Origin: Asterochloris sp. CNOR1
Taxonomy: Eukaryota; Chlorophyta; Trebouxiophyceae; Trebouxiales; Trebouxiaceae
Assembly (NCBI GenBank): GCA_963969365.1
Contig: OZ017758.1
Location: 310,001-374,000 of the forward strand
Length of the DNA: 64,000 nt
Reading direction: 5' to 3'
This document shows, piece by piece, positions 21,480 to 33,589 of this stretch (its first letter is position 1; each line of letters opens with the position of its first letter). The notes under the pieces were generated by a model. The model did no database searches. It was not told the DNA's origin and saw nothing but the letters and a program-made list of their open reading frames with translations. Both the position numbers and the translations under genes were made by a program.

Positions 21480-21960
21480 CACCCAGGAACCTGCACGGTG
21501 AGGCAGCAGCCAGCAAGCTCTGCCATCCCAGTGGCAGGCCTTGCTGCATCAATGCCCACCTGATCTCAGCTTTTGACAATCACGGATGGTGCAGTGGACT
21601 GCTGTGGTGCAAAGTGGTGGTCCGGCTGCTGTCGTGTACTTGGTGTACGAGGAGGGCTGGATAGGATCCAGTGTCAAACAGCATCACTTTTTAGGTGATG
21701 TTTTCTCTTTGAAGTCCGAGCTGCCCTGGCTGGTGTGAATTTGAAGGGTGGCTCACACTTTCAAGGGTGACATCATGTCCCGGGATTGCCGTGGTGTTCT
21801 TCATAGCTTGCAAGGCCAGCTCCACTGCCCAACATTTGACGGCTCAGTCATTCATCGGGGTGACAACCGGTCTCAGTGCAGATTGACAAAGCTGTGAATG
21901 ACAGCAAACACACCACAAGGAAGATCAAACGTGCTGGTTGCTACTTGGGCAGCCCTGACT
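21480..21960. other. No clear gene
   Basis: About 480 bp upstream of the GATA factor with no exon that I can support. It probably holds its promoter. Confidence 0.4.
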
Positions 21961-22124
21961 CTCCTACCACATCATGAGGCGCCCACCCTGCTGCCAGGAG
22001 CAGCAAACTCCAGCAGGGCGGCCCCCAGCAGCTTTGCAGCCGGTGCTGCCCCCATCATGCTTGCCAAGAATGGTAAACTCCAGCAGGGCGGCCCCCAGCA
22101 ACTCTGCAGCCTGTGCTGCCCCTA

Positions 22125-22797
22125 ATTTGCCGCTGAAAACGGCGAGGGCCAGCTGGGTGGCCACTGGCAGGCCTGCAGCCTGGCCTGGCTCCATCCTGTT
22201 GCCATGTGGGGCAAACGCCAGCTGGGCGACCACCGCCAGCTCCGGGCCTGCCCTGTCTGCTGTGGGCACTGCTGCTGCAGCGGCTGCCGCCCGCCCTGCT
22301 TTTGCATTGCCCGCCTCCCTGGCCTTCTTGCGACGCCTGCAGTGCATGGGACAGTGCTTCTGGACACTCAGATACCATTCAAAGCGTGCAACTTGCAGCG
22401 CCGCTAAGTGCAGTTGGGGAGACCTGACTTATGGGCTGGAGCCTGGGACAATGCCTGGCATTAGCAGCCGGCAGGCAGACTAGAGCAGGCAAAATGTGGA
22501 GGTCCCAGCCCACAGGCTTGGGAGCTGCATGTGCCGGGCCACAAAGGGCCCTGGCTGACAACAGCATGAGCATCTCCACCGCTGCGCATGCAGACGCAAA
22601 CATACTGACCTTGAGGCTCTCCTCCTGGTCAGACAGCTCTTGCAGATGACGCGCTCCTCATATAAAGTCATCCAGGGGCTTGAATTTGTGGCACGGCTCG
22701 CACCAGCGCAGAGGTCGCCCATGCTCGCCCTGCTGGGCAGCCACGCCGGCCCTTCTGCTGTCCCTGCAGTGCATGGGACAGTGCTTTCTGGACATCT
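22125..22797 (-). pseudogene. Exons of a Cys-rich zinc-binding protein (SBP-box C-terminal-like), frameshifted
   Basis: A minus-strand exon starting after ATGCACTGCAG near 22765 reads RWCEPCHKFKPLDDF and, one nucleotide out of phase, YEERVICKSCLTRRRASR before a GTCAGT donor near 22612. The next exon, starting near 22338, continues RRRKKAREAGNAKAG in compatible phase. The C-x2-C-x16-C-x2-C spacing plus a following Arg/Lys run resembles the second zinc site and nuclear signal of plant SBP-box factors, but the family is not certain. The 1-nt shift inside atgactttatatgag breaks the frame. The two introns end in nearly identical sequence (gtccagaa.gcactgtcccatgcactgcag), so the intron 3' end was duplicated. 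Low-complexity Ala/Gly-rich sequence with a 70-bp duplication (from 22005 and 22075) follows. Confidence 0.4.
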
Positions 22798-23119
22798 AAG
22801 AGCCAGCGACGCGTGCATTTCAGACGGGCCATACCGCAGGAGAGCAGTTAGGGGGCGGTAGCATGCAGGTTGCAGATGCCAGATCAGTTCCTGCATGAGG
22901 TATCAGAGTGAGGAGTGGCTGCACCACCAGGGCAGTCTCAGCTAGCCCAGCAGCTCAGCCATCGCAGGATCTTTCCTCTGCAGCCAGTCGATATGTGTCG
23001 AGATGGTTCAGCTGTCTCACATGCTACACCCTGTGGGGGGCTGGTCTTCAAGCTGAGCTTGGCATCGCTGTCTGCTGTAGAGTCAAGATGCTGCACTTGC
23101 TCAAGACATAGCCAGGCTA

Positions 23120-23205
23120 GGCCAAGACAGGAACAGTCAGCTCTGTCGGCATGTCTTGGAGCAGCTGCTGCAAGTTCTGCTGCTCCTGCTGAGGGAGGCC
23201 CAGGT
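23120..23205 (-). other. Possible C-terminal exon (Gln/Leu-rich)
   Basis: The minus strand reads LGLPQQEQQNLQQLLQDMP followed by TELTVPVLA and a TAG. It has a helix-like Gln/Leu pattern but no recognisable family. It may belong to the adjacent minus-strand zinc protein or be chance. Confidence 0.25.
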
Positions 23206-23457
23206 GAGCTTGAATATTAGGCTGCTATCGCTGCTGATTCCATGCATTGCTCCCTGCTTGTTGGCAAGAGGTGGCACAATCATGCCTATCTCATGATCTG
23301 CTGGCCAAGAAGCTTGCCAGGGCCAGATCTGCGATCTATACTGGGCAGATCGTTGCTCTCTGCTCAGTTTCCGCATGCACTTGGCTGTGCAGATTTAGAA
23401 CCCACACTAATTTGCCCTTTTTGCAGGTCTGCAGGGCAAGAGGCTGCAGGCAAGTGC

Positions 23458-24330
23458 ATGCTGGGCTGGTGTGCAGGAGCTGGCAGGAGAAGCATACAGG
23501 CAGCAAGTTGGCAGCAGAGAGTGCTCACAACTGTCAGGGAGGACTTTCGCCCCTTCATTCAGTATGCTTGTGGGGTGTACTGCATCCACAAGTTTGTGGG
23601 CAGTGCCACCATTGTCACAGGTGCGCAGCATGGTGCTGCCATGTCTTCCCTGCATCTGTGTTACTGCAGGTGCCACGCCACACTTGCCGCATGCAGGTGT
23701 CAGCATGCTGCCCACCTTCAATGCCAAGGGCGACTGGGTGCTCAGCGAGCGCCTGTCAGTGTTCTCTCAGACAATAAGGACAGGTGTGCAATCCTGCCCA
23801 TGTAGTTTGTTGTGCCAAGTCCTGTGCTTCTGACATGCCAGCCTTTTGCAGGGGATGTGGTGGTGTCCAGAGCCAACCACACACCCCGCCTGACTGTTGT
23901 GAAGCGGGTGCTGGGCCTCGAGGGCGACACCGTGCAGGTGCCTCACTCCACTCGGGACGGGCCGGCGCGCACTGTCAAGGTAAGATGGGCTGCCCTTCAC
24001 CATACATACCGATGGTGTGCGCTGCCTGGGGTGCCTCAACTGCCCAGCCCCAAGCCGCGAGGCCCAGTCTGTTGCTGCTGCTGCTGCAGGTGCCTACTGG
24101 CCACGTCTGGCTGCAGGGCGACAACACCCTGAACTCAACGGACTCTCGGCACTATGGCCCGGTCCCATATGCCCTGCTGGAGGGCAGAGTGTTCCTGCGG
24201 GTGGGCCTTCACACCTGCTTGGTTGCCATTTGCTCTGTGCCGGCGCTGAGCTGACGAGGAGCTGTGGCTGCAGGTGTGGCCACTCTGGCAGACAGGATGG
24301 GTCGAGAACAAGGTCGCCAGTCCCTTTTGA
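23458..24330 (+). CDS. IMP1: Mitochondrial inner membrane protease subunit 1 (signal peptidase S26 family)
   Basis: Five exons: ~23458-23620, 23697-23783, 23852-23979, 24090-24200 and 24274-24330 (TGA), phases consistent. Conserved S26 boxes in order: the N-terminal membrane segment ([14 protein letters not shown]); box with the catalytic Ser (GVSMLPTF, usually GPSM); GDVVVSR; the catalytic Lys box ([11 protein letters not shown]); and [19 protein letters not shown], which is characteristic of the IMP1 group. It cleaves sorting peptides of intermembrane-space proteins. The start at 23458 (MLGWCAG) is my choice; upstream in-frame codons extend to 23242 without matching the family. The C-terminus ends ENKVASPF. 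Confidence 0.87.
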
Positions 24331-25169
24331 TGCGGCTGGCGACATCACATTGCGTGTTGTGAGGGCCCCATTCTACCTATAGGGACGGCTTCCCATCTTG
24401 AGATTGTATCCCTGCCACCTGTATTGGACAGAGAGCTTTGCATGCCATTGCTGCTATGCCTGAGAATGCTTGCATGTTAATCCCCAAACTGCAGCCATCT
24501 CGACAAGCTCTCCCTTGCCACTTGAAGCCGCACCTACACTCCTGCGTGGGGCTGGAAGATGCTTCACAGCTGCAGCTGAAGTGCAGCTGGAGCTGATGAA
24601 TGTGCAACAGCGTTGTGCAGATGGTTGCATGACAACAATAACATGATGTCGATGTTTGTTCGGAAAGCTCAGGCTTATGCATGTGTCTGTCCTTACAACA
24701 GTGTTCAAACCTGACCTTCAGATCTGTACATGTGGTCACTGTACAGTGACCAGTCATACATGCAATGGTTGCTCAGAATCAGTAGCTGCAGAGGACAATA
24801 TCTGCATTGTGCACAGAGCCTGACCAGACACAGTATCTTCATGTTGCGCAATGGGAGTCCTTTGCCGTACAAAAACCAACATGTGGTACATCAGGACGAG
24901 ACATGTGCACAATGCAATAAGACAGGAAAATTCCAGCTTGCAGCACCCTGGCTGCATACTCCTGCAGAATTCAGTCCCCAGTTCTCAATAAACCCCAATT
25001 CTGAGTTGTGCCCAAGCTGGCAGCTGCTGCATGCATCAATCTGAAGGATTTGTCTCAGCTGCAGCCCTTTCCACAACACATGTTTGGTACCCAGGCTTGC
25101 ACATGTGGGTGCCTGAATGTGCGCTTGAAGGCGTAGAGATGCTGTGGTAAGCTTGTAACACCCTCTACA
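24331..25169. other. Convergent intergenic region (IMP1 / bZIP 1)
   Basis: AT-richer sequence containing the 3' UTRs of two convergent genes. I see no coding exon or repeat of note. Confidence 0.45.
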
Positions 25170-27278
25170 TCAAATTAGAGGTTGCCCAATGCTGGCCGCT
25201 GACATGTCGTTTGCACCAAAGGGTGCTCCCACAGAAGGGTGCAGGCCTTGCAGGCGGTGGAAGCTGGGCCAATCCTCTTGCGAGCCCTGCATGGCCCCCG
25301 CCATCATCTGCAGCAACATGAGGCACTGAAAGTATGCTTCCACTGCGCAGGTCATGCAGAAGCTGCTCGAGACGTGCAAGACACAGGCAGAGGGTGGCAT
25401 CAGCATGGCACCAAGAGCGAGCATGTCTGTAAAGTGCAGCATGGTGCCATGCCAAACTCACTGGAGGCAGATCTAGCGCAACACACTTTTTTTCGGTGAG
25501 CAACTTGTGAGCTCGTCATGTCCAGGTGGTGCAAGGTGACTGCGCAAAATTCCTTAGGGCAGCCTGTCACCTCGGCAACATGCTCAGACAATGTCGGCAA
25601 CGACGGGAGCAGGGCGCTTGCTTCGGCAGCAGGGCTCAGGCTGGGCAGGCCTTCAGTGACGAGTGGCAACCCAGGGCGTGGTGGCTGTGTGGCCGCTGGC
25701 AGACCAGTCATGAGCGAGTCCAACAGGTCACCAAAGGGACTGGCAGTGCTGCTCATTGAGGGCACCACAGGGGCCACAATGGGGCACAGGGGCCCTTCCG
25801 GCATGGCGGCCTGCAGTATGCCACCAAAACAGGGTTGGGGGAAGGTGTACCAAGGAAACTGGATGCTTGCGTGCTAGCAGGGGTGGTGGGGCACGGGCAT
25901 GCAGATGCAATCTCCATTGCACTGCTCTGCCACATCATTAAACTGTGGATAACAGTCAGTGCATGGACAGCACCCAGGGGGGAAGAACATCAGACCCAGG
26001 ATACTGAAGGGGTCTGGCAGCTTGCCCATTCATTGAGTCGTTGCCAAGCAGCGCTGTACACTGTCCGCCGTTTGTGTCTGGACACCTTCAGCGTGTCAAG
26101 CATTGGAGGGTGACGTGCTGTACTGCAACCCATGTCTGTGAAGCCCAGGCTGACCTCACTGCTCCTCAAGCCAAGAAAGGGCCCCAGGCTTCCTGTGCTC
26201 ATGTTTGGGACTGCACACCCGCAGAGGACCCCACCGCTGCTCAAGGGGTTCCTGTTGCGCTGTTGCACAACTGAGTGGTCCCTCAGGGTTGCTGTCAGTC
26301 CCAGGGGCAGTGGCACACTCACCGTCCCCAGACCTGGCACCGCCACCCCCAGGCTGATGAGACGTGTGGCCATGCAATGATTGTCGGTCATCACAGCCTT
26401 GCAGTAGGCCAGCAGCTCAACCAGCTGCAGCCACAGGGAGCCTGTCAGTTTGAGGGGCAGGGGTTGCTTCCTGGAAGCCCAGTGCGTGGGAGCCCCAGTG
26501 CACAGGCGGGCTGACTGGTGATGCTGGACCCGTGGGAGAAGGAAGGCTGCTTTAGCCAGAGAATGAATGAAGCCATCAGAATCAGGGCATCGCTGACCTG
26601 CCTACGATGGAGGGCCTTCTCTGCCTCCAGAGTCTCGCACTTTGCCTGCAGGAGGAACAACAAACGCATGAGCAGGTCAGGTGGAGGCAGTCATGCAGAC
26701 AAAGCAATTGTCTTCCAGATGCAAATTGATTTGGTTGGACTGCGTCTGGTCCTGGTCAGCGCATGGACTCATGTGGCATAGCTGTAAGCTTATGGCATGA
26801 AACCGCAGCTCTTGAGGTCCAGGGCACCGGCAGGCTGCTGAGACACAGACTGGGCAAAGGCTGATAGTGAACAGGAGTCGACATTGTGATGCCGCTGCGC
26901 CCACTTCAAGCTCTTTTGTGGCCTGCAGCCGCCGCTCACGCAACCTGCCAGCCGCTGCTCGATTGCCTGCTCTCCTGCAATCCACCAGCATTGCAGGCTC
27001 AGATTTTATTGCCAGGTGCCATTCGACCCAGAGGCACAGATTGCATCACCCTGGCCAGCACACAAGACAGCATGTGCCAAGCTGATGAGATTGGCATGCA
27101 TGTGGCGCAGGAGAAAATGAATGGCATGCTTTGTAAGTGGGCTCGGTCAGCTGAATTCAGGCAGGCCCAGACCAGCCTACCTTCGCTCCCTCCTGTCATT
27201 GTCAGACAGACTTGCCAAGCTCAGCCTTGGTGTACGAAAGGCTTGAGATGAAGCCTCCAGGCGGGGCTCATCACTCAT
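25170..27278 (-). CDS. bZIP transcription factor 1
   Basis: Minus-strand exons: 27181-27278 (MSDEPRLEASSQ... ending RRER), 26905-26974, 26598-26645, 26323-26424, 25571-25810 and 25170-25307 (TGA). The middle region around 26.1-26.3 kb may hold one more exon. The basic region, built across the first intron, is RRERRRAGNRAAAGRLRERR with the invariant N-x7-R. The zipper runs LQATKELE, AKCETLEAEKALHRRQ, LVELLAYCKAV. Downstream are a Pro/Ser/Leu-rich low-complexity part (PFGDLLDSLMTGLPAATQ) and a C-terminus ending ASIGQPLI. The basic region and the zipper lie on separate exons. The target site cannot be read from sequence. Confidence 0.82.
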
Positions 27279-27822
27279 CAAATAGATCAATCAGAGCGTC
27301 TGCACCATGATTGAAGGCACCTCAAAAGCTGAGCGCATTCGAGGTCTCATCTATACCATTGAAACCCTGTCTTGACAGCTCAGATGGTCACCCCGGTCTG
27401 GTTTTTTTGTGTGGAAAAATTGTCCGATGCAGCCCGATTGTCTACGTCCAATACTCCATGTGGACTGAAGGAATGAGGGCGGCGGCGGGCACCCGTCGTA
27501 TCTGGCTTATGAATCATCAAATCTGTCGCTTTCGAATAACGCCCCTTTCAAGGCATTACCAAATCAACTTGGACATGTGGCAAAGATGTGTTTGTACAAA
27601 TGTGGAGGAACTGCGAAGATGGGCCTCGCTAAGTTTGTGTGGACTCAGATGGGCTCAGGCTGGAGAAAGCAGGTGGGAGACAGACTGGGCGGCACCCAAA
27701 GTGCCTCCAGGGTCAGCAAGTCACAACATTGGAAACGCATGACATGGCGCAGCATATGATGTTCTCAAGCAGCTCGACGTTGCAAGTTGGAGTCACGGAC
27801 GCAGCCACCGCATCTCTGCAGT
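27279..27822. promoter_or_regulatory. Upstream region of bZIP 1
   Basis: Lower-GC sequence with a plus-strand open frame (27311-27742) that lacks splice signals and family motifs. I read it as promoter/5' UTR. Confidence 0.4.
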
Positions 27823-28170
27823 TCACAGGGACATGGCGGCTGCATGAGGTGCCATGTTTGCCCAGGTTGCGGTGCCCAGCCGCCAGAGGAGCACCAGGCT
27901 GGGCACAAAGCCCCCCAGCAGCACAGAGTGGCGAATAAATGAGGCCACATGGGGGCTCTGCATGGACTGATGGGAGCCACTGGCCACCCCCCCCACCGTG
28001 CGGGCCATAGCCCACATGACAGCAGCGTGGCAGAGCCCAGGATGTGCAGCTGGATGGGGAGCAAGCACCACGGTCAGAATGGGTGTGTATGCAGTACATG
28101 TAAGCAATGCAAGACCAACATGCATTGGGTTGCAGGTGCACACCTCCTGCTGTGTATGGTCATGAGACAT
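27823..28170 (-). CDS. Possible exon(s) of a membrane protein, unrecognised
   Basis: Minus-strand frame with two hydrophobic stretches (VGLALLTCTAYTPILTVVL and LLGGFVPSLVLLW) ending in TGA after HAAAMSL. An internal tccatgcag could be a 3' splice site before SPHVASFIRH. No family is recognised. It may be the 3' end of a short gene divergent from UPF0390, or chance. Confidence 0.3.
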   Translation of the reverse strand: MSHDHTQQEVCTCNPMHVGLALLTCTAYTPILTVVLAPHPAAHPGLCHAAVMWAMARTVGGVASGSHQSMQSPHVASFIRHSVLLGGFVPSLVLLWRLGTATWANMAPHAAAMSL

Positions 28171-28441
28171 GCTGTGCAGGAGCGTGTACCAGCCTGCTGC
28201 AGTCCACTGCAGCTCAGCCTTGCTGCCGACCAGGCAGAAGCCTCATTGGTAGAAAGGTCCTGCCCTCTGACAGGGAGATGCCCAGCCAATCCGCCAAGCT
28301 GAGGACAGCCCGAACAGGGGTTATGTAAGATCAGGCCTGCTTCAATGGCGCAGGTGCTTTTTACATCAAATGTTTAGTCTGATTCGACAAAGCTTGGTGA
28401 CCTAACTTTTGCTGACCTATCTTTATTCAGACGCTCACAGA

Positions 28442-29280
28442 ATGACGCAGAAGCCACTCAGCAAGAAGCAGGGCAAGCTGCAGAAGAAGGCTCTGGCAGC
28501 CAACAGGCATGGGAAAGTTGTCAAAAACAGGAAAGGTGACAGCTGGGCTGGCAATCAGCAGCAGCAGCATGCACAGGCTCACAGGTTGCGGGTTTGCATG
28601 CAGGCAATGTGGCTGCTGCACCCAAGAAGGCGTTTCTGAAGGCTAGTTTCCAGGAGGACAAGGCAAGCCTGCTCATTTGCATCCATAGGGGCATGGCAGC
28701 TGCTGCAAGCCGCTGCATGCTGGCTGCCTCCATGCCGCTCAATGCTCCCCTGGTATTGGATATGGTGGCGATGGCTGAAGCCAGCCGCTGCACAGTGCTG
28801 TCTGAGGTATGGTGCTCAGAGCATCTGCTGTGTATCAGAACCTGTGATGGGGTCACCTACGCCTGCAGCCTGCCTGCAACACTGCTGCATCTGCACGACC
28901 TGACTTCGACAATGTACCCATGGACCGTGCAGAACCTGACATCAGCCATCAACAAGAAGAATGAAGAGAGGACAGCGGCCCGCGTGGCTAACACAGGCAA
29001 AGTTCTCAGAACAGTGAGTTCCTGGCATGCTGGCCCCAAAATGTGCAGTGAATGTTGGGTGTGCCAGCATTGCAACCCCGGTGTGCGGGCCACACCTCGC
29101 AGCAGGACTGTAGCGTGTCCACGCCTCCCAGCATTCCTTGTCTGGTTCTTGCAAGCAGTTGCCTCCAACCAGCTGCCTGTCGTCGTGATGGCACAACTGC
29201 TGATTGTTTGCATACAGGTGCAGCAGCTGCCCGTCAAGGCCTCTGCAGAGCAGAAGAAGCGTGCAAAAGCCGCCAAATGA
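28442..29280 (+). CDS. UPF0390 (DUF2462) small basic protein
   Basis: Four exons: 28442-28535, 28604-28662, 28933-29013 and 29218-29280 (TGA), 98 residues, very Lys-rich. It reads MTQKPLSKKQGKLQKKAL, then APKKAFLKASFQED, then the core SAINKKNEERTAARVANTG, then a Lys/Ala tail. The INKKNE core and the preceding basic APKK segment match the UPF0390 family (Leydig cell tumor 10 kDa protein homologues), whose function is poorly defined; basic composition suggests nucleolar or RNA contact. Intron 2 has a GC donor (AAG|GCAAGC), as seen elsewhere in the window. Confidence 0.75.
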
Positions 29281-29740
29281 GCCATGTGGAAGAATCGATC
29301 CTCTGGTCCGGACAGCAATGCTGCAGAGTGGTCTTGTGTGCCTGTCCAGGCAAGGAGTAGAGTTGGCAGAGGCTGCAGGGCCACACTAATTGGCCAGCAT
29401 TGTATTCCAACGTGGGCCCAAACAAGCTGAGAATCGTGCGGTGGATTCTGGGGAGCTTTGCCATGGGTATGTCACGAGCATCTGCAGCACATTCAGCGTT
29501 TCACAGAATATTTTGACACCATTTGATCTCAGGGCTCCATGACTGTAGGTCATGACTGTTTTCTGTCCGTGCCAAATCTTTCCATGATGGATGCTGGTGC
29601 ACACAATCCTACAGCTGCCGCAGGAGCTGCAGCTGCCATGTAGGACAACCGCTAGAGGTCATGCTGATACACTGGGAAGCAGCTTCACATCAACCGGTTA
29701 CATACCAAGCTGCTGTGGGGCGGATCGCTGGCCTCCGTAG
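29281..29740. other. Intergenic between UPF0390 and bZIP 2
   Basis: No coding signal. It should hold the UPF0390 3' UTR and the bZIP 2 promoter; both genes are on the plus strand. Confidence 0.45.
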
Positions 29741-31449
29741 ATGTCTGGCAGCATGTCAACCGCTACTCAGAGTCAGGGGTCCGAAAGCAGTGTTCCGGGC
29801 CAGGTACCCCTCTGCTGCAGGGCAAGATTCTCCTGCTGCCTGCCAGTAGTCCTAGCAATGAAGCAATGCCCTCCCACAGTGCGAGACTCAGCATTGCACC
29901 CTCCATATGTTTCTTCTGTGTGTCAGGGCATCCAGTAACTCTTGCTACATAGGATCCCACCCCATATGCTGTTAGCTGAAAGGCCTGCAATGCTTGTTGA
30001 GGGCCTTTGGGCCTGTTTTGACATAGTCAGCTTGAGAAATCTTCAGAGGTACAGAGACATTGGTGCTGCAGGCCCAAGGAGACGGCGATGCTGCAGACTC
30101 CCCCTCCAAGGCTGGCATGCGCAGGCAGCCTGCGCAGGATGAGACTGAGCGAGCCCAGCGCAGGTAAACAGGAAAACCTGCCAGGGCTCAGGCTGTTGTA
30201 CACAGCCGCAGAGCCAGGGTTCGCAGGCTTGCAGGCGCTCACAGCATGCACAGTGAACCCAACAGAAACAGGCGGCATCGTGATTGCTGTCCAACATGAT
30301 GACCTGCGCTGATCACGATGCGTCATGGTCATAAGCTGGAGCTAGCTGGCAGCAGATTTGGAGGGATCAGTGCAGGCTCTGGGGCTGGGCAGGAAGCTGG
30401 GCAGCCCACCCTTTCACACCATCTGCGCAACTTTGTAGCTGAACTCACATAGACCTCTGACTCATGCCGCCTGCTGAGGAGATGCAACTTTGCATAGCTG
30501 TGTGCTGTAGGCGCGAAGGCAACAGGAAGGCCAGTGAACGCCTGAGGCAAAAGCAGAAGGCCCGCTTGGTGGGCCTGGAGGGGCGCTGCAGCGAGCTGGA
30601 GGCAGCCAACACGGCCGCCCAGCAGCAGGTCACCTCCCTGCTCAATGTCTGCCAGTGCGTGCTCCAGCAGAATGCGCTGCTGCAGCAGCAGCTGCGCCAC
30701 GTGCTGGCAGGGGTGCAGCGCAGCCCCGCCGCTGGGGTGGCAGCCGCCGCCCAGGTGGCCGCCATGCTCGCTCAGCAGTCAGCGCTGGGGGCCGCTCCGG
30801 GTGCCATGGCGCCCCCTATGCCAGACGGTGCCTGGCCAGGCATGCCGCCGCTGCGGCCTGAGCAGCTGCCGGCGGCGCCATCTGTGCCTGCAGCCAGGTT
30901 GCCGCGGGGGCTCCCACTGCAGCCGCCGGCCATGGGAGACATGGGCCAGCAGCTGCCGGGCACGCATCCAGCCATTGCGCAGGCTGCAGTGCAGGGCTTG
31001 CCAGAAGGTCAGCCATGGGCCCCCTTTGGGGCGGCGGGGCCCCTGCCCATGGCTCACGCAATGATGATCAACGCCTCTCAGGTCTGTTGCAGCCCTTGCT
31101 TATCACCTCGCGGCACAGCGACCGGCAGTAAAGCCGGACAGTGCGACCCTTCCTTGGCTGGCTCCTGCATAGCTGGCTTAAACAGAGCACGCAGACGGCA
31201 TTGCTGCTGTGCTGCTTACATGGGACAATGCTATGGTTCTGTGCCCACCCTGGCTTGCTGCCAGCAGTGCGCCTTCCCATGGTCAGGCGGGTGTCTGACC
31301 CCCACCCATGCGGACTGCAGGGCTTTGCCATGCCAGCCTCAGCCAGTCAGCCTCAGCCACTCCTGTCCTTCACGTCAGTACAGCCATCTGCCAGCACTGG
31401 TTCCCCAGGAGACTCAGGTCACGCTTCTCTGTTCGACACTTTTATGTGA
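29741..31449 (+). CDS. bZIP transcription factor 2
   Basis: Four exons: 29741-29803 (MSGSMSTATQSQGSESS), 30072-30163, 30511-31081 and 31321-31449 (TGA). Phases 0, 2 and 0 fit exactly and give 284 residues. The basic region spans the second intron: ETERAQRRR, then EGNRKASERLRQKQKARL, with N-x7-R. The zipper follows with LVGLEGRCSELEAANTAA and a long second helix rich in Gln (VLQQNALLQQQLRHVL). The rest is Ala/Pro/Met-rich, ending SGHASLFDTFM. As in bZIP 1, the intron cuts the basic region just before the NR core, at the same codon phase, so the two genes probably share ancestry. Confidence 0.85.
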
Positions 31450-33589
31450 GCTAAACTCAGACCACTCACACAAGCCAGCCAGCTCCAGGCCACCATGGTA
31501 CACCCAGGTAGCCACCCCTCTCAGGCACTGTTGTGTGGCCCTGGCTGTACACCAGCATCACTGTCCTATCTGCCTGCCTCTCACATGCCCTCCATGTGAG
31601 GGTCAGCCAGCTCACAGAAGATGCTGCATCCCTGTCAAAGTCGTCAAGGTCCATAGTTTGCGCCTTATGATGACATCCGTGATGGATGGCTGATGCCGTA
31701 GCAACAGACCCTCCCAGTCCAGTGAGGGCAGGCCTGGCCCCTGTTTGCCCTTGAAAATGCGCTTGCCCTTGAAAATGCGCTTGACCTTGCTGCGGAGCTG
31801 TCCGCCAGCACTGCCTGCTTTTTATTACACATGTGTATCATACTCAGATGTTTGACAGGCATGTTTGGGAGTGCTTGAACCACCTGTCCACCGATGCATA
31901 CTCGCCAGAACGTTGGGGGCGTCAGCGTCCTCTGCCCTGGGACATGCTAGCAGCCCTAGTTCTCAGTGCAGGACTCAGAAGCATGGCAGGGTCAACATTG
32001 GGTGTTGACTGGCTGAGCAGCACAGCTGCCTTCTTGACCTCCTGCAGACACAGCAAGCCCTTCAGTCGCAGCAGTCAGCGTATGCAACATGGTTTGTCTG
32101 CGGTTTGCAGCACTCTATACTACTGGGCTATCAAAGTCCTGCAAGTACAGCTCAGGTCAGCTGCCATTTGTGGCAGTACATTGTGCCAGGGAAGCTAGGC
32201 TTACTTGAGGTGATGATCATGCATTATGACTTACAAGTATACGTCATCACGCAGAAGCAGCCAGCTTTGGCTCATGTACACCTGCAAGGCAAGCACAGCA
32301 TGCGGCTGCCTTTGTTGGGCTCCTTCAAGCAGAGGCTTCCTGTCCATCAAAGTGGACTTGAAGCATAAAGTCATTTGGCAACAAGCTTACAAGCAGAGGG
32401 GTCCTGGCTGCTGCTGCTGATGGCTATTCCCAGGATGCCCTGCTGAACCTCGTCTGCAGTTCCTGTCACATGTCCAGGACATCAGTCGTCAGGTGTTGAC
32501 TGCTGCATGTCTGATCTCCTTTCAGCAAGTCTCATGGGCAGCCACCATGAACTGCAGCTCGACCAGGCCTGAGCGGCTGCTTAGCTTGCCATTAGGGCCA
32601 GCACCTTGCCCATGCACCCTGCAGTGATGGTCATCCTACAGCGGCCGCTGGGACGGCCAGGCTCAGTTGTGGCTTTGTCATCTTCCTGCTCAGGTGAACA
32701 TGGTGGGGAATCAAGTTCAGCATGTGTCAACAGGCACTGAATTTTGCTTGCTTGACATCACCAGCAATCCCAGCAAGCACTTGTGAGGAGTCGCATGTTG
32801 CAAACACCGGGCTGGGATGGTGTCTCATGTGTCCATGAAGCATAATTTGCTTTTGTGTGCTGACACTAGTGGGAGGGCATTTCCGGCGCAAAACACGTCA
32901 TGGGCCACATGGCTTCACTCTTGGCAGAACAGCAGGCTGCCCCAGCACAGAGAGATGGTTGTGTCTTGGTCCAGAGCGTCACTGCGGCTGAATCTCACAG
33001 TGCCAAAACAGCAACATCAGGAGCAAGTATCAACGGCCCAGCTTTGCAAAGCTGATGGCCACATCACGCTGTGCTGCACAGCTGTACTACCAAGTCTGGA
33101 CACTGCAAGGCTGCTTTTACTGGAGGCCGCAGCTGAATGCTGTTCTCTGCACGGCCTCACTGATCAGTCCAAGAGTCTACACATATCGCCTGGAACCGAG
33201 CGTCGGGTGCAAGCTCTGCTGTCGAGTTCAGAAAGGCCACTGCTTGCGCCTGCAACAATCAGATGCCAAGAAGATTTTTGCAGCCTCATCAGAAGGACCT
33301 CCCAGGTAAGCAATGACTTGTCTGCGCTTTACCTTGGCAAAAAGTGTTGTGTTGTCAGCAACACTAAGTAACAAGTTGAGGGCAGCTAGTGAACTGTCAA
33401 AATCTTGGATGCCAACGATACTAGGCCAGAAGGCAGCCCTGCAGGCAAAGAAGCGCCTTCAGGTGCTGCCATCACGAGGCTCAGGATGTCATCATGCACG
33501 TGAAAGAAGCCTAGGCACCTGCCGCATTGATTGCAGCAGCCAGGACATGTAGTTAGTTTGCAAGAACGGTAGCCTTACTTTGAGAGCTC
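31450..33589. other. Long region without a supported gene
   Basis: About 2.1 kb. It contains a 19-bp tandem duplication (cttgaaaatgcgcttgcc, ~31740-31780). A 184-codon plus-strand frame at 32817-33371 has no recognised domain, no codon-quality signal I can judge by eye and no clear splice partners. A second open frame lies at 31833-32198. Either could belong to an unrecognised gene. Confidence 0.35.

Noticed and set aside
27311-27742. 143-codon plus-strand open frame
   Set aside because: Lower GC than the surrounding exons, overlaps the bZIP 1 upstream region, and has no recognisable domain.
32817-33371. 184-codon plus-strand open frame
   Set aside because: No motif, no signal of conserved domain and no neighbouring exons in phase; may be chance in GC-rich DNA, so it is only mentioned.
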